Origin: Oxalobacteraceae bacterium OTU3CAMAD1
GTDB lineage: Bacteria > Pseudomonadota > Gammaproteobacteria > Burkholderiales > Burkholderiaceae_D
Assembly: GCA_024123915.1 (NCBI GenBank)
Contig: CP099650.1
Coordinates: 6,448,001 to 6,512,000, forward strand
Direction: 5' to 3'
Length of the DNA stretch: 64,000 nt
The notes below the pieces were generated by a model that was not told the DNA's origin, did not search any database, and was given only the letters and a program-made list of their open reading frames with translations. Position 1 is the stretch's first letter; every line of letters begins with the position of its first letter. Position numbers and translations under genes: made by a program. Positions 7,031-15,295 of this stretch are shown piece after piece.

Positions 7031-8355
7031 CCCGGCTGCACTGGCCACGCACGCTGTTCACGCGTCTGACGCTGATCCTGTTCATCGGACTGGCGGCGGC
7101 CCACGCGATGTCGTACTGGCTGATCGTCAGCGAGCGGCGCGAAGCGACCACCGGTTTGATGCTCGGCTATCTGGAGCAGGACGTCGCCAGCTCGGTGGCG
7201 TTGCTGGACCGTCTGCCCGCCAGCGAACGCGCCGAATGGTTGCCACGACTGGAACGCCGCAGCTATCGATTTTCGCTGGGACCGGGGGACACCGGCCACG
7301 CGCCCGACAGCGATCTGTCGAAGCGGGCCGCCGAATCGTTCGTCAAGTCCATCGGCAAACAGTACCCGGTCACCGCCAGCGCGGTGCCGGGCCACCCCAA
7401 CCGCGTCCAGGCGCGCGTCACGCTCAGCGACGGCGTCACACTGGTCATCGACATGCGCCCTACCGGCCTGCCGATTCCGGCATGGCTGCCGGCGGTGCTG
7501 CTGTTGCAGCTCGCGTTACTGGCGGTGGTCACGTGGTACGGCGTGCGGCTGGCTACCCGCCCGCTGGCGCAACTGGCCGACGCCGCCGACCGGCTCGGAC
7601 CGGACCTGGCCTCCGACCCCGTTCCCGAAAGCGGCCCGCTGGAGGTGGCACGGGCCGCGCGCGCCTTCAACGCCATGCGACAACGAATCGCCGCCCACCT
7701 GGGCGAGCGCACGCAAATCCTGGCGGCGATTTCCCATGATTTGCAGACGCCGATCACGCGCATGCGCATGCGCGCCGACATGATGGACGACGACATCCAG
7801 CGCGAAAAAATGAACCGCGATCTGATCGAGATGGAAATGCTGGTGCGCGACGGCGTGGCCTATGCGCGCACCTTGCACGGCACGTCCGAGGAGGCGTGCC
7901 GCGTTGATCTGGATTCGCTGCTAGGGAGCCTGGTAGGGGATTATCTGGATAGCGGGCAGTCGATCAAGCTGGATGGCCAAGCCGGGGCGCCCGTGGGCAC
8001 GCGCCCGCACGCGCTGCGCCGGGTGCTGGGAAATCTGATCGACAACGCCATCAAGTATGCCGGCTCGGCGGAGCTGCACGTCGGCGCTGCCGCTGGCCGG
8101 GTGACCATCCGAGTGCGGGACCACGGACCGGGGATTCCCGATTCGGAGCTGGACAACGTGATGCAACCGTTCTATCGCCTCGAAGCCTCGCGCAACCGCG
8201 ACACCGGCGGCACCGGACTGGGGTTGGCGATCGCGGCGCAACTGGCGCAGGCCATCGATGCCACGCTCAGCCTGCGAAACCATCCCGACGGCGGGCTGGA
8301 AGCCAGCCTGACCTTGCCGGACGGGGAACGCAATGCTGTCATCGGCCACGCGTGA
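7027..8355 (+). CDS. Sensor histidine kinase (EnvZ/OmpR-partner type)
   Basis: A 442-residue inner-membrane kinase. TM1 is at about 13-31 and TM2 at about 148-172, flanking a periplasmic sensor region of ~115 residues, followed by HAMP (about 172-225). The HisKA box has H237 in AISHDLQTPITRMR. The HATPase domain shows the N box (NLIDNAIKYAG), G1 box (DHGPGIPDSE), F box (QPFYRLEAS) and G2 box (TGGTGLGLAIA). All catalytic motifs are intact. It is cotranscribed with the response regulator. The sensor region has no family I can name. Confidence 0.93.
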   Translation: MTRLHWPRTLFTRLTLILFIGLAAAHAMSYWLIVSERREATTGLMLGYLEQDVASSVALLDRLPASERAEWLPRLERRSYRFSLGPGDTGHAPDSDLSKRAAESFVKSIGKQYPVTASAVPGHPNRVQARVTLSDGVTLVIDMRPTGLPIPAWLPAVLLLQLALLAVVTWYGVRLATRPLAQLADAADRLGPDLASDPVPESGPLEVARAARAFNAMRQRIAAHLGERTQILAAISHDLQTPITRMRMRADMMDDDIQREKMNRDLIEMEMLVRDGVAYARTLHGTSEEACRVDLDSLLGSLVGDYLDSGQSIKLDGQAGAPVGTRPHALRRVLGNLIDNAIKYAGSAELHVGAAAGRVTIRVRDHGPGIPDSELDNVMQPFYRLEASRNRDTGGTGLGLAIAAQLAQAIDATLSLRNHPDGGLEASLTLPDGERNAVIGHA

Positions 8356-8391
8356 GCCGGCGGCGCAGGCACGGCCGATGACGCTTACGCC

Positions 8392-8856
8392 CTACTTTCC
8401 GTACACCCCGCTCAGGACGATATAGTCACCCACGCGTTCCAGAAACACCGAGCGGGGCTCCATCTTTTGGCTCACCGGATTGTTCCAGTGGAAGTCGACC
8501 CAGCCACTGCCCTTGGTCTTGGCCACTTCGACCTGCTCGCGCACGAAAGCCTTGCCATGCATGTCCTTGATGTCCATCAGGGATTTTCCGATGAGTTTGG
8601 GGTTGGTGCCATGGGCCAGCACGGTGCCGTTCATATCCAGCACCACAATGTAAAGCTCGCGGTCGACGAACTTTCCCTGTGGTGCGTTGAAATCGGCGAA
8701 GGCTTTATCCTTGCCATTCTGGCGCAAGTAATCGATCGCCTTCTTGACCATGGCGACGGCTTCGTCCTTGCTTGCCCGTGGTTCGGCCGCCGGAGCGCCG
8801 AACGACATGGCCAGGGCCAGGAACGCGAAGACAAGTTTAAGTATGTGTGCACGCAT
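8392..8856 (-). CDS. Periplasmic single-Cache-domain protein
   Basis: A 154-residue exported protein: signal peptide 1-24 (ending in GAPAAEP), then one small Cache (sCache_2-like) domain with VDRELYIVVLDMNGTVLAHGTNPKLIGKSL and a GSGWVDFHWNNP strand. Cache domains are usually the sensory part of receptors, but here the domain stands alone with no membrane anchor or output. It is the last of a run porin, Cache (8876-9337), Cache. It is about three-quarters identical to the Cache protein at 12935-13399 and more distant from its own neighbour. It may be a small-molecule-binding accessory to the porin; the ligand is unknown. Confidence 0.75.
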   Translation of the reverse strand: MRAHILKLVFAFLALAMSFGAPAAEPRASKDEAVAMVKKAIDYLRQNGKDKAFADFNAPQGKFVDRELYIVVLDMNGTVLAHGTNPKLIGKSLMDIKDMHGKAFVREQVEVAKTKGSGWVDFHWNNPVSQKMEPRSVFLERVGDYIVLSGVYGK

Positions 8857-8875
8857 GATAAATATCCCCTAGCTA

Positions 8876-9337
8876 TTATTTTTTGTAGATGCCGCAGCCC
8901 ACGACGATGTCGCCGACCTTCTCCACATACAGCGACTTCTGTTCGATCTCCTTGCTCACCGGGTTGGGCCACTTGAAGTCGACCCATCCGCTACCCTTGG
9001 ATTGGCTGAACGCCAGATACTCTTTCACAAAGTACTTGCCCTCGGAATCCCTCAGTTCCATCAGGTTTTTTCCGATCAGCTTGGCATTCGCTCCATGTGC
9101 CAGCATCTTGCCCGTGAAGTCCATCGCCACGATATACAGATCGCGGTCCTTGAAGCCTGCGTTGGGATCATTGAACGCGGCGAAAGCCTTTTCCTGGCCG
9201 TTGGCCTTGATAAAGGCAGCTGCCTTTTTCACTTGGGCCACCGCCTCGTCGGCGCTTCCCCTGTCGCTGGCCAGGGCCGGATCGAGCAGGGCGAAAAAGG
9301 AAATAAAGACGAACAACAGTTTACGTAGGAGCTTCAT
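8876..9337 (-). CDS. Periplasmic single-Cache-domain protein, second paralogue
   Basis: A 153-residue exported protein. The start at 9337 has GAAAGGAT upstream and gives a signal peptide (KLLRKLLFVFISFFALLDPALAS); a longer frame to 9397 lacks one. The Cache core carries FKDRDLYIVAMDFTGKMLAHGANAKLIGKNL and KGSGWVDFKWPNP, as in the other three family members in this window. It lies 28 bases downstream of a porin gene and 19 upstream of the next Cache gene, so the three probably form one transcript. It is the most divergent of the 8-14 kb Cache proteins. Confidence 0.75.
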   Translation of the reverse strand: MKLLRKLLFVFISFFALLDPALASDRGSADEAVAQVKKAAAFIKANGQEKAFAAFNDPNAGFKDRDLYIVAMDFTGKMLAHGANAKLIGKNLMELRDSEGKYFVKEYLAFSQSKGSGWVDFKWPNPVSKEIEQKSLYVEKVGDIVVGCGIYKK

Positions 9338-9365
9338 AAATATCCTTTCGAGGCTGTGCCTGCTA

Positions 9366-10466
9366 TCAGAACGTGTGACGAACGCCGGCCGACACACCGG
9401 ACTGGCTCAGCCCTGGCCCTACTGTGCCGCCGGCATCGAGCGAGATCGCGGCCAGGCCGGAGTTCTTCATGCGGCCCAACGAGCTGTAGACCGCCGTGCG
9501 CTTGGACAGGAAGTACGTCAGCCGCACCGCCGTCAAGGTGGAGTCGTTGTCGCTGTTCTTGATGTCGTGGCGCGCGACTTGCGCGTCCAAGGTGAGCATC
9601 GGCATCAGCGGATAGCTGGCGCCCAGGTAGTACAAATTCGATTCCAGATCGTTGACGGGGGCGGCTGCATCCTTCTTGCGCGCCATGACGCCGGTTCCGA
9701 TACGGAGCTCGCCCGCCATCGCATACGCGTTCAACGTGGTGCGGCGGTCGCTGCTGTCGCTGGTGGTCAGTCCCGCCGCCGCGCCGGTGTTGCCGTACAT
9801 AATGTCGTAGCTCGCGGTGACGCCCAGGCGCTTGTTGTCATAGCCCAGCAAGCCGGTCACCTGGCGGCAGGCCTTCGAATTGCCGGCCACCTCGCCGGCA
9901 CAAGCGGTAGCGGCCGGGCCGCCTGCGGCGGACGCGTCGCGCCCGAAGCTGTAGGTGGCGCCCACCGTGAAATCGGAGAAGGTGCCGAGATAGCCGATCG
10001 CATTGTCGCTGCGCGCATTCGGGATGTACCCATCGATGCTGGACATGCTGAACAGGTTTGGACCCATCACGTCCGACTTGAGCGACGACAGGAACGTCAT
10101 GTTGATCTGCCGGCCCAAGGTCAACGTGCCGAACGCGCCTTTCAGGCCGACGGACGCCTGGCGGCCGAACAGCCGGTTCCCCTGCCCCATCGTCCCGGTG
10201 TCGACATTGATGCCGCTCTCCAGCGTGAACACGGCCTGCAGGCCGCTGCCGAGGTCCTCGACGCCACGGAAGCCGATGCGCGACGGCAGGCTGCCCGTCA
10301 GGCCGGGCACCTTGACGACCGAGTTGCCGGCCGCGTTGGCGTTGGTGGTGTAGACCACGCCGCTGTCGAGAAGGCCGTATATCGTCACGCTGCTTTGCGC
10401 CATGGCGCCGTGGGTGGCGAGGCTGCCGAGGCAGGCGATGGCGCAGGCGTATGCTGTCTTCTTCAT
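9366..10466 (-). CDS. Outer-membrane porin (Gram-negative porin family), copy 1
   Basis: A 366-residue trimeric-type general porin: signal peptide 1-23 (HGAMAQ), first strand SSVTIYGLLDSGVVY, the typical PSRIGFRGVEDLGSGLQAVFTLESG segment, and a terminal strand ending in Phe (VSAGVRHTF), as needed for outer-membrane assembly. It is about 93% identical by eye to the porin at 13436-14536, so one arose by recent duplication. Its upstream gap (10467-10759) holds a 28-bp inverted REP-like pair. Downstream are two Cache-domain genes in the same direction. Confidence 0.93.
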   Translation of the reverse strand: MKKTAYACAIACLGSLATHGAMAQSSVTIYGLLDSGVVYTTNANAAGNSVVKVPGLTGSLPSRIGFRGVEDLGSGLQAVFTLESGINVDTGTMGQGNRLFGRQASVGLKGAFGTLTLGRQINMTFLSSLKSDVMGPNLFSMSSIDGYIPNARSDNAIGYLGTFSDFTVGATYSFGRDASAAGGPAATACAGEVAGNSKACRQVTGLLGYDNKRLGVTASYDIMYGNTGAAAGLTTSDSSDRRTTLNAYAMAGELRIGTGVMARKKDAAAPVNDLESNLYYLGASYPLMPMLTLDAQVARHDIKNSDNDSTLTAVRLTYFLSKRTAVYSSLGRMKNSGLAAISLDAGGTVGPGLSQSGVSAGVRHTF

Positions 10467-10654
10467 CAGGTGGTCTCCATGCTTTGGGTGGGGCGACGGG
10501 CTAACTTGTTCTTATTTGCTCCCACTTATTCTCTGCCAATTTTTCACTGGCTTGCCATTTATCAACCAATTGATTGCCGAACGGACACTCTTCCTACTCA
10601 TATTTACCACTTGCGCGCTATTAACTCGCTGTCCATGCGCCGCTCAAACATCAT

Positions 10655-10741
10655 CGGGGTCAGGTCCGACATTCGGACACGAGCTCTTGCGTAAACTGAT
10701 ACTAGGGATGGGATCGTGTCCGAATGTCGGACCTGACCCCG
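10655..10741. repeat. REP-like inverted pair with 28-bp perfect arms
   Basis: The arm at 10655-10682 is the exact reverse complement of 10714-10741, with a 31-base spacer. Each arm starts with CGGGGTCAGGTCC and contains an internal hairpin GTCCGA-CAT-TCGGAC, so each arm can also fold alone. This is the layout of paired REP elements mobilised by REP-associated tyrosine transposases. It lies between the porin start and the 3' end of the tartrate dehydratase gene, where it could also end or insulate transcription. No transposase gene is in the window. Confidence 0.75.
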
Positions 10742-10759
10742 GGGGTTTGGCAGCGGAGC

Positions 10760-11926
10760 TTAATCGGCCAGCTTGACCATCTCGCGGTACAGGTCGGCCT
10801 TGCCTTCGAAGCCGATGCCCGGCAGTTCCGGCAGCATGATGTGGCCGTTCTCGACCTTCACGCCGTCAGGGAAGCCGCCGTACGGCTGGAACAGATCGGG
10901 GTAGGATTCATTGCCGCCCAAACCCAGGCCGGCGGCGATGTTCAGCGACATCTGGTGGCCGCCGTGCGGGATGCAGCGCTTGGCCGACCAGCCGTGCTCG
11001 CGCAGCATGTCGAGCGTGCGCAGGTATTCGACCAGGCCGTAACTGAGCGCGCAGTCGAACTGCAGCCAGTCGCGGTCGGCGCGCATGCCGCCGTAGCGGA
11101 TCAGGTTGCGCGCGTCTTGCATCGAGAACAGGTCTTCGCCCGTCGCCATTGGATTCTTGTAGTAGTTGCGCAAGGTCGCCTGCAGTTCGAAATCCAGCGG
11201 GTCGCCCGGCTCCTCGTACCAGAACAGGTCGTACTGCGACAGCGCCTTGGCGTACTGGATCGCGGTGTCCAGGTCGAAGCGGCCGTTGGCGTCGACCGCC
11301 AGTTTCTGGCCGTCCTGCAGCACGCTTAGCACCGAGTCGATGCGGCGCAGATCCTCGTCCAGCGAAGCGCCGCCGATCTTCTTCTTGACCACGGTGTAGC
11401 CACGGTCGATGTAGCTGCGCATCTCGTCCTTGAGCTTGTTGTGGTCCTGGCCCGGGTAGTAGTAGCCGCCGGCGGCGTAGACGAAGATGTTGCGGTCGGC
11501 CTTGCCGTCGCCATAGCGGTCGGCCAGCAGCTGGAACAGCGGCTTGCCTTCGATCTTGGCGACCGCGTCCCACACCGCCATGTCGATGGTGCCGATCGCC
11601 ACCGAGCGTTCGCCGTGCCCGCCCGGCTTTTCGTTGGTGAACATGCAGTTCCAGATCTTGTGCGGGTCCAGATTGTTGCCGCTGTCGTCGACCAGGCTTT
11701 GCGGATCGGCCTCGAGGATGCGCGGGATGAAGCGCTCGCGCATCAGCTTGCCTTGGCCGTAGCGGCCGTTCGAGTTGAAGCCGTAGCCGATCACCGGCTT
11801 GCCGTCGCGGATGACGTCGGTCACCACCGCCACCAGGCTCAAGGTCATCTTGCTGAAGTCGATGTAGGCATTGCGGATCGGGGAGCTGATCGGGACGGTT
11901 TTTTCGCGGATTTCAACAATTTTCAT
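10760..11926 (-). CDS. tarD: D(-)-tartrate dehydratase (enolase superfamily)
   Basis: A 388-residue member of the mandelate racemase/muconate lactonising branch. It closely recalls the Bradyrhizobium D-tartrate dehydratase: PISSPIRNAYIDF near the N-terminus, GYGFNSNGRYGQG, and NEKPGGHGERSVA. The acid-base Lys is in VVKKKIGG (about 182-186), metal ligands are in AVDANGRFD, WYEEPGD and ATGEDLFS, and the catalytic His is in CIPHGGHQM. It turns D-tartrate into oxaloacetate and water. A LysR gene is divergent from it (12032). No tartrate transporter is adjacent, but porins flank the unit on both sides. Confidence 0.88.
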   Translation of the reverse strand: MKIVEIREKTVPISSPIRNAYIDFSKMTLSLVAVVTDVIRDGKPVIGYGFNSNGRYGQGKLMRERFIPRILEADPQSLVDDSGNNLDPHKIWNCMFTNEKPGGHGERSVAIGTIDMAVWDAVAKIEGKPLFQLLADRYGDGKADRNIFVYAAGGYYYPGQDHNKLKDEMRSYIDRGYTVVKKKIGGASLDEDLRRIDSVLSVLQDGQKLAVDANGRFDLDTAIQYAKALSQYDLFWYEEPGDPLDFELQATLRNYYKNPMATGEDLFSMQDARNLIRYGGMRADRDWLQFDCALSYGLVEYLRTLDMLREHGWSAKRCIPHGGHQMSLNIAAGLGLGGNESYPDLFQPYGGFPDGVKVENGHIMLPELPGIGFEGKADLYREMVKLAD

Positions 11927-11999
11927 GGTAGGTCTCCTGGGTGTGGGGCGCTGTGCTCAGCCAATGACCAAAGCTTACTCTTGAATTTAACTGCTAAAA

Positions 12000-12036
12000 T
12001 TCACTTAAATTGAAACCTTTATTCACTTTAAATGAA
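12000..12036. promoter_or_regulatory. Two tandem LysR-type boxes TTCA-N7-TGAA in the tarD/LysR gap
   Basis: TTCACTTAAATTGAA (12000-12014) and TTCACTTTAAATGAA (12022-12036) share the same TTCA-N7-TGAA symmetry, which is the T-N11-A type bound by LysR regulators. They are 22 bp centre to centre. The second overlaps the start codon of the LysR gene (ATG at 12032), so binding there should repress the regulator's own expression. The sites lie 74 or more bases upstream of the tarD start codon. Confidence 0.6.
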
Positions 12037-12922
12037 AATTGAAACCGCACCCGACCTGGCGTTTTTCGTACTGCTGGCGAAATTGGGCAGCATGTCGGGC
12101 ACCGCCCGCGAGCTGGGCGTCACGCCGCCGGCCATCACCAAGCGTTTGAGCCTGATGGAGCAAAAGCTCGGCGTGCGGCTGGTCAACCGCACCACGCGGC
12201 GCATCAGCCTGACCCAGGAGGGGGAGACGTACCTGGCGCAGTCGACGCAGATCCTGCACCAGATACGCGAGATGGAGGAATCGATTTCCAGCGGCCGCGC
12301 CGCGCCCAAGGGACTGCTGCGCGTGAACGCCACGCCCGGATTCGGCCGCACACGGATCGCGCCGATTGTCTCGCGCTTCGCGCACGCGTATCCAGAGGTG
12401 GAGGTTGAACTGCACCTAACCGACCGCCCTATCAGCCTGGTGGAGGAAGCCTACGATCTGGCGATCCGCTTCGGCGAACTGCCGGATACGCGCCTCACCG
12501 CGCGCAAGCTGATGCCGAATAAGCGGTTTTTGTGCGCGTCGCCGGCGTATCTGAAAAAAGCCGGCGAGCCGCAAACGCCGGCCGAGCTTCACCGGCACCG
12601 CTGCATCCTGCACCGTCAGAACGACGACGTGTACGGCACCTGGCGGCTACAGAAAGGAAAATCGGTGGAGCTGGTGAAGGTGCGCGGCGCCGTATCGAGC
12701 AACGACGGCGACATCGTGATGAACTGGGCGCTGGACGGTCACGGCATCGTCCAGCGCTCGGAGTGGGATGTGGCGAAGTACCTGGAGAGCGGCCGCCTGA
12801 AGGAAATCATGAAGGACTACAGGCTGCCGGACGCGGACCTTTATCTGTACTACCTTAGCCGCAGCAATCTGCCGGCCAAGGTCCGCGCCTTTATCGATTT
12901 TCTCGCCGAGGAATTCCGCTGA
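12032..12922 (+). CDS. LysR-family regulator, probable activator of tarD
   Basis: A 296-residue LysR regulator. The winged helix-turn-helix (1-65) shows SMSGTARELGVTPPAITKRLSLMEQKLGVRLVNRTTRRISLTQEGETYL, and a periplasmic-binding-protein-like effector domain (about 90-295) follows. It belongs to the DmlR/TtdR-like branch (RINLTTRRISLT type), which often controls hydroxy-acid dehydratases. It is divergent from tarD with a 105-base gap that carries two matched LysR boxes, one over its own start codon. D-tartrate is the natural guess for its effector. Confidence 0.88.
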   Translation: MKIETAPDLAFFVLLAKLGSMSGTARELGVTPPAITKRLSLMEQKLGVRLVNRTTRRISLTQEGETYLAQSTQILHQIREMEESISSGRAAPKGLLRVNATPGFGRTRIAPIVSRFAHAYPEVEVELHLTDRPISLVEEAYDLAIRFGELPDTRLTARKLMPNKRFLCASPAYLKKAGEPQTPAELHRHRCILHRQNDDVYGTWRLQKGKSVELVKVRGAVSSNDGDIVMNWALDGHGIVQRSEWDVAKYLESGRLKEIMKDYRLPDADLYLYYLSRSNLPAKVRAFIDFLAEEFR

Positions 12923-12934
12923 AGTTTGCGTGCC

Positions 12935-13399
12935 CTACTTTCCGTACACGCCGCTCAGGACAAAGTAGTCGCCCGTGCGCTCGAGATACGTCGAGCGGGG
13001 CTCCATCTTCTGACTGACCGGATTCACCCACTCGAAATCGACCCAGCCGCTGCCCTTGGTCTTGGCCACCTCCACCTGCTCGCGCACAAACGCCTTGCCA
13101 TGTACGTCCTTGATCTCGAGCAGCGACTTGCCGATCAATTTAGGATTGGCGCCATGGGCCAGCATCACGCCATTCATATCCAGCACCGCGATATACAACT
13201 CACGGTCGACGAACTGCCCCTTAGGCTTGCTGAATTCAGCGAAAGCCTTCTCCTTGCCATTCTGTTTGATGAAGTCGACCGCCTTCCTCACGAAGGCCAC
13301 CGCTTCATCCTTGCTGGCCCGTGGATCGGCCGCCTGGACGCCGAACGACATGGCGATGGCGGCGAACGCGAAAACGATTTTGAGCAGGTAGGCACGCAT
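12935..13399 (-). CDS. Periplasmic single-Cache-domain protein, third paralogue
   Basis: A 154-residue exported protein. The start at 13399 is chosen so that the signal peptide (RAYLLKIVFAFAAIAMSFGVQAAD) begins normally; an in-frame ATG 11 codons upstream adds charged residues. The Cache core is VDRELYIAVLDMNGVMLAHGANPKLIGKSL plus GSGWVDFEWVNPVSQKMEPRS. It is closest to the Cache protein at 8392-8856, although its position next to a porin matches the one at 8876-9337. It lies 36 bases after porin copy 2 on the same strand. Confidence 0.75.
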   Translation of the reverse strand: MRAYLLKIVFAFAAIAMSFGVQAADPRASKDEAVAFVRKAVDFIKQNGKEKAFAEFSKPKGQFVDRELYIAVLDMNGVMLAHGANPKLIGKSLLEIKDVHGKAFVREQVEVAKTKGSGWVDFEWVNPVSQKMEPRSTYLERTGDYFVLSGVYGK

Positions 13400-13435
13400 G
13401 ATAAATATCCTCTTGAATGGGAAAGAACGCAACGA

Positions 13436-14536
13436 TCAGAAAGTGTGGCGCAAGCCGGCCGACAAGCCGGATTGGCTCAAGCCCTGGCCCACCGTGCCGC
13501 CGGCATCGAGCGAGATCGCGGCCAGGCCGGAGTTCTTCATACGTCCGAGCGAGCTGTAAACCGCCGTGCGCTTGGACAGGAAGTACGTCAAGCGCACCGC
13601 CGTCAACGTGGAATCGTTGGCGCTGTTCTTGACGTCGTGGCGGGCCACCTGCGCGTCCAGCGTGAGCATCGGCATCAGCGGATAGCTGGCGCCCAGGTAG
13701 TACAAATTCGATTCCAGATCGTTGACGGGGGTGGCCGCATCCTTTTTGCGCGCCATGACGCCGGTGCCGATACGGAGCTCCCCCGCCATCGCATATGCGT
13801 TCAACGTGGTGCGGCGGTCGCTGCTCTCGCTGGTGGTCAGCCCCCCCGCCGCGCCGGCGTTGCCGTACATGATGTCGTAGGTGGCGGTGACGCCCAGGCG
13901 CTTGTTGTCATAGCCCAGCAAGGCTGTCACCTGGCGGCACGCCTTGGAATTGCCGGCCACCTCCCCGCCGCAACCGGTGGCTGGCGGCCCGCCCGCCGAC
14001 GAAGCGTCGCGCCCGAAGCTGTAGGTGGCGCCCACCGTGAAATCGGAGAAATTGCCAAGGTAGCCGATCGCGTTGTCGCTGCGCGCGTTCGGGATGTACG
14101 AATCGATGCTGGACATGCTGAACAGGTTAGGGCCCATCACGTCCGACTTGAGCGACGCCAGGAAGGACATGTTGATCTGCCGGCCCAGCGTCACGGTGCC
14201 GTAGGCGCCCTTCAGGCCGACCGACGCCTGCCGGCCGAACAGCCGGTTCCCCTGCCCCATCGTCCCTGTGTCGACATTGACGCCGCTCTCCAGCGTGAAC
14301 ACAGCCTGCAGGCCGCCGCCCAGATCCTCGACGCCCCGGAAGCCGATGCGCGACGGCAGGCTGCCCGTCAAACCGGGCACCTTGACGACCGAGTCGCCGG
14401 CCGCGTTGGCGTTGGTGGTGTACACCACGCCGCTGTCGAGAAGGCCGTATATCGTCACACTGCTTTGCGCCATGGCGCCGTGGGCTGCAAGGCTGCCAAG
14501 GCAGGCGATGGCGCAGGCGTATGCTGTCTTCTTCAT
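13436..14536 (-). CDS. Outer-membrane porin, copy 2
   Basis: A 366-residue porin of exactly the same length as copy 1, with about 25 scattered substitutions. Signal peptide 1-23 (HGAMAQ), first strand SSVTIYGLLDSGVVY and C-terminal Phe (SAGLRHTF) are intact. The DNA is nearly collinear with copy 1 over the whole gene, with many differences silent, so selection has kept both copies. It is followed at 36 bases by a Cache gene. The porin-Cache pair appears twice, once on each side of tarD and its regulator. Confidence 0.93.
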   Translation of the reverse strand: MKKTAYACAIACLGSLAAHGAMAQSSVTIYGLLDSGVVYTTNANAAGDSVVKVPGLTGSLPSRIGFRGVEDLGGGLQAVFTLESGVNVDTGTMGQGNRLFGRQASVGLKGAYGTVTLGRQINMSFLASLKSDVMGPNLFSMSSIDSYIPNARSDNAIGYLGNFSDFTVGATYSFGRDASSAGGPPATGCGGEVAGNSKACRQVTALLGYDNKRLGVTATYDIMYGNAGAAGGLTTSESSDRRTTLNAYAMAGELRIGTGVMARKKDAATPVNDLESNLYYLGASYPLMPMLTLDAQVARHDVKNSANDSTLTAVRLTYFLSKRTAVYSSLGRMKNSGLAAISLDAGGTVGQGLSQSGLSAGLRHTF

Positions 14537-14566
14537 TACTAGTTCTCCGTTATAGTTTTAGTTGTT

Positions 14567-14593
14567 GCTACGGGTGCTATGGGTGCTACGGGT
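14567..14593. repeat. Short tandem repeat, 9 bp x 3
   Basis: GCTACGGGT, GCTATGGGT and GCTACGGGT follow each other directly in the 90-base gap between the porin and the maleylpyruvate isomerase gene. Further related GGGTAC words follow. It is not part of a gene I believe in. It could vary in copy number and sits in the upstream region of porin copy 2. Confidence 0.5.
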
Positions 14594-14626
14594 ACTTCTG
14601 CTGCTTCGCTACTCCTTGGGTACTAC

Positions 14627-15295
14627 TTACTCGCTGTCCGGCTGCCGCCCGGGGTGCGCCAGCTCGAACGCGGGCAATTCCAGACAGGCCGCCTCGATGG
14701 CCAGCAAGGTGGGGAAAGGCGTCATGTCCATGCCAAAGCGGCGCGCCGCGAACAGCTGCGGAACCAGGCAGCAATCGGCCATCGTCGGCGAATCGCCGAC
14801 GCAGTAGCGGCCCCGCTGCGCATCGCGCGCCAGTTCCGCCTCCAGCGCCGTCAGGCCGATGCCGTGCCAGTGACTGATCCACGCATTCTTCGCGCCTTCA
14901 TCAAGGCCCATAGGACCGGTCAGATACTTCAGCACGCGCAAGTTGTTCAACGGGTGGATATCGCACGCCATGGCCAGCGACAGCTGGCGCACCCGCGCAC
15001 GCCCCTGCGCGGTCGCCGGCATCAGCGGCGTGGCGGGATGGGCCTCGTCCAGATACTCGATGATGGCCAGCGACTGGCTGACATCGAATTCGCCGTCGCT
15101 CAGCACCGGCACCAGTTGCTGCGGATTGCGTCCGCTGAAAGCCGGCTTGAACTGTTCGCCGCCGTCACGGTTCAGGTGCACCGAGACATAATCGAACGGC
15201 AGGCCCTTCAAGCCCAGCGCGATGCGCACGCGATAAGCCGACGAACTGCGGAAATAGTTATGCAGCAGAAGCTGCGGACTGGATGCATCCATCAT
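14627..15295 (-). CDS. nagL: Maleylpyruvate isomerase (zeta-class glutathione transferase)
   Basis: A 222-residue GST-fold enzyme that isomerises maleylpyruvate to fumarylpyruvate in the gentisate pathway. The N-terminal thioredoxin-like domain has the zeta-class active-site stretch FRSSSAYRVRIALGLKGLPFDY, followed by NPQQLVPVLSDGEFDVSQSLAIIEYLDE. The C-terminal helical domain includes CVGDSPTMADCCLVPQLFAARRFGMD. A maleylacetoacetate isomerase would look alike; gentisate dioxygenase and fumarylpyruvate hydrolase in the same operon favour maleylpyruvate. It is the last gene of the salicylate operon and its ATG overlaps the livF-type stop (ATGA). Confidence 0.88.
   Translation of the reverse strand: MMDASSPQLLLHNYFRSSSAYRVRIALGLKGLPFDYVSVHLNRDGGEQFKPAFSGRNPQQLVPVLSDGEFDVSQSLAIIEYLDEAHPATPLMPATAQGRARVRQLSLAMACDIHPLNNLRVLKYLTGPMGLDEGAKNAWISHWHGIGLTALEAELARDAQRGRYCVGDSPTMADCCLVPQLFAARRFGMDMTPFPTLLAIEAACLELPAFELAHPGRQPDSE

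Noticed and set aside
8889..10694. 601-codon plus-strand open frame across the Cache and porin genes
   Set aside because: It is antisense to two well-supported genes. A similar antisense frame exists opposite the duplicated copy (12926-14542) only because the DNA is duplicated.
14562..14807. Small ORFs across the 9-bp repeat before the isomerase gene
   Set aside because: They encode low-complexity Leu/Cys/Gly-Tyr runs and continue antisense into nagL. They are not genes.
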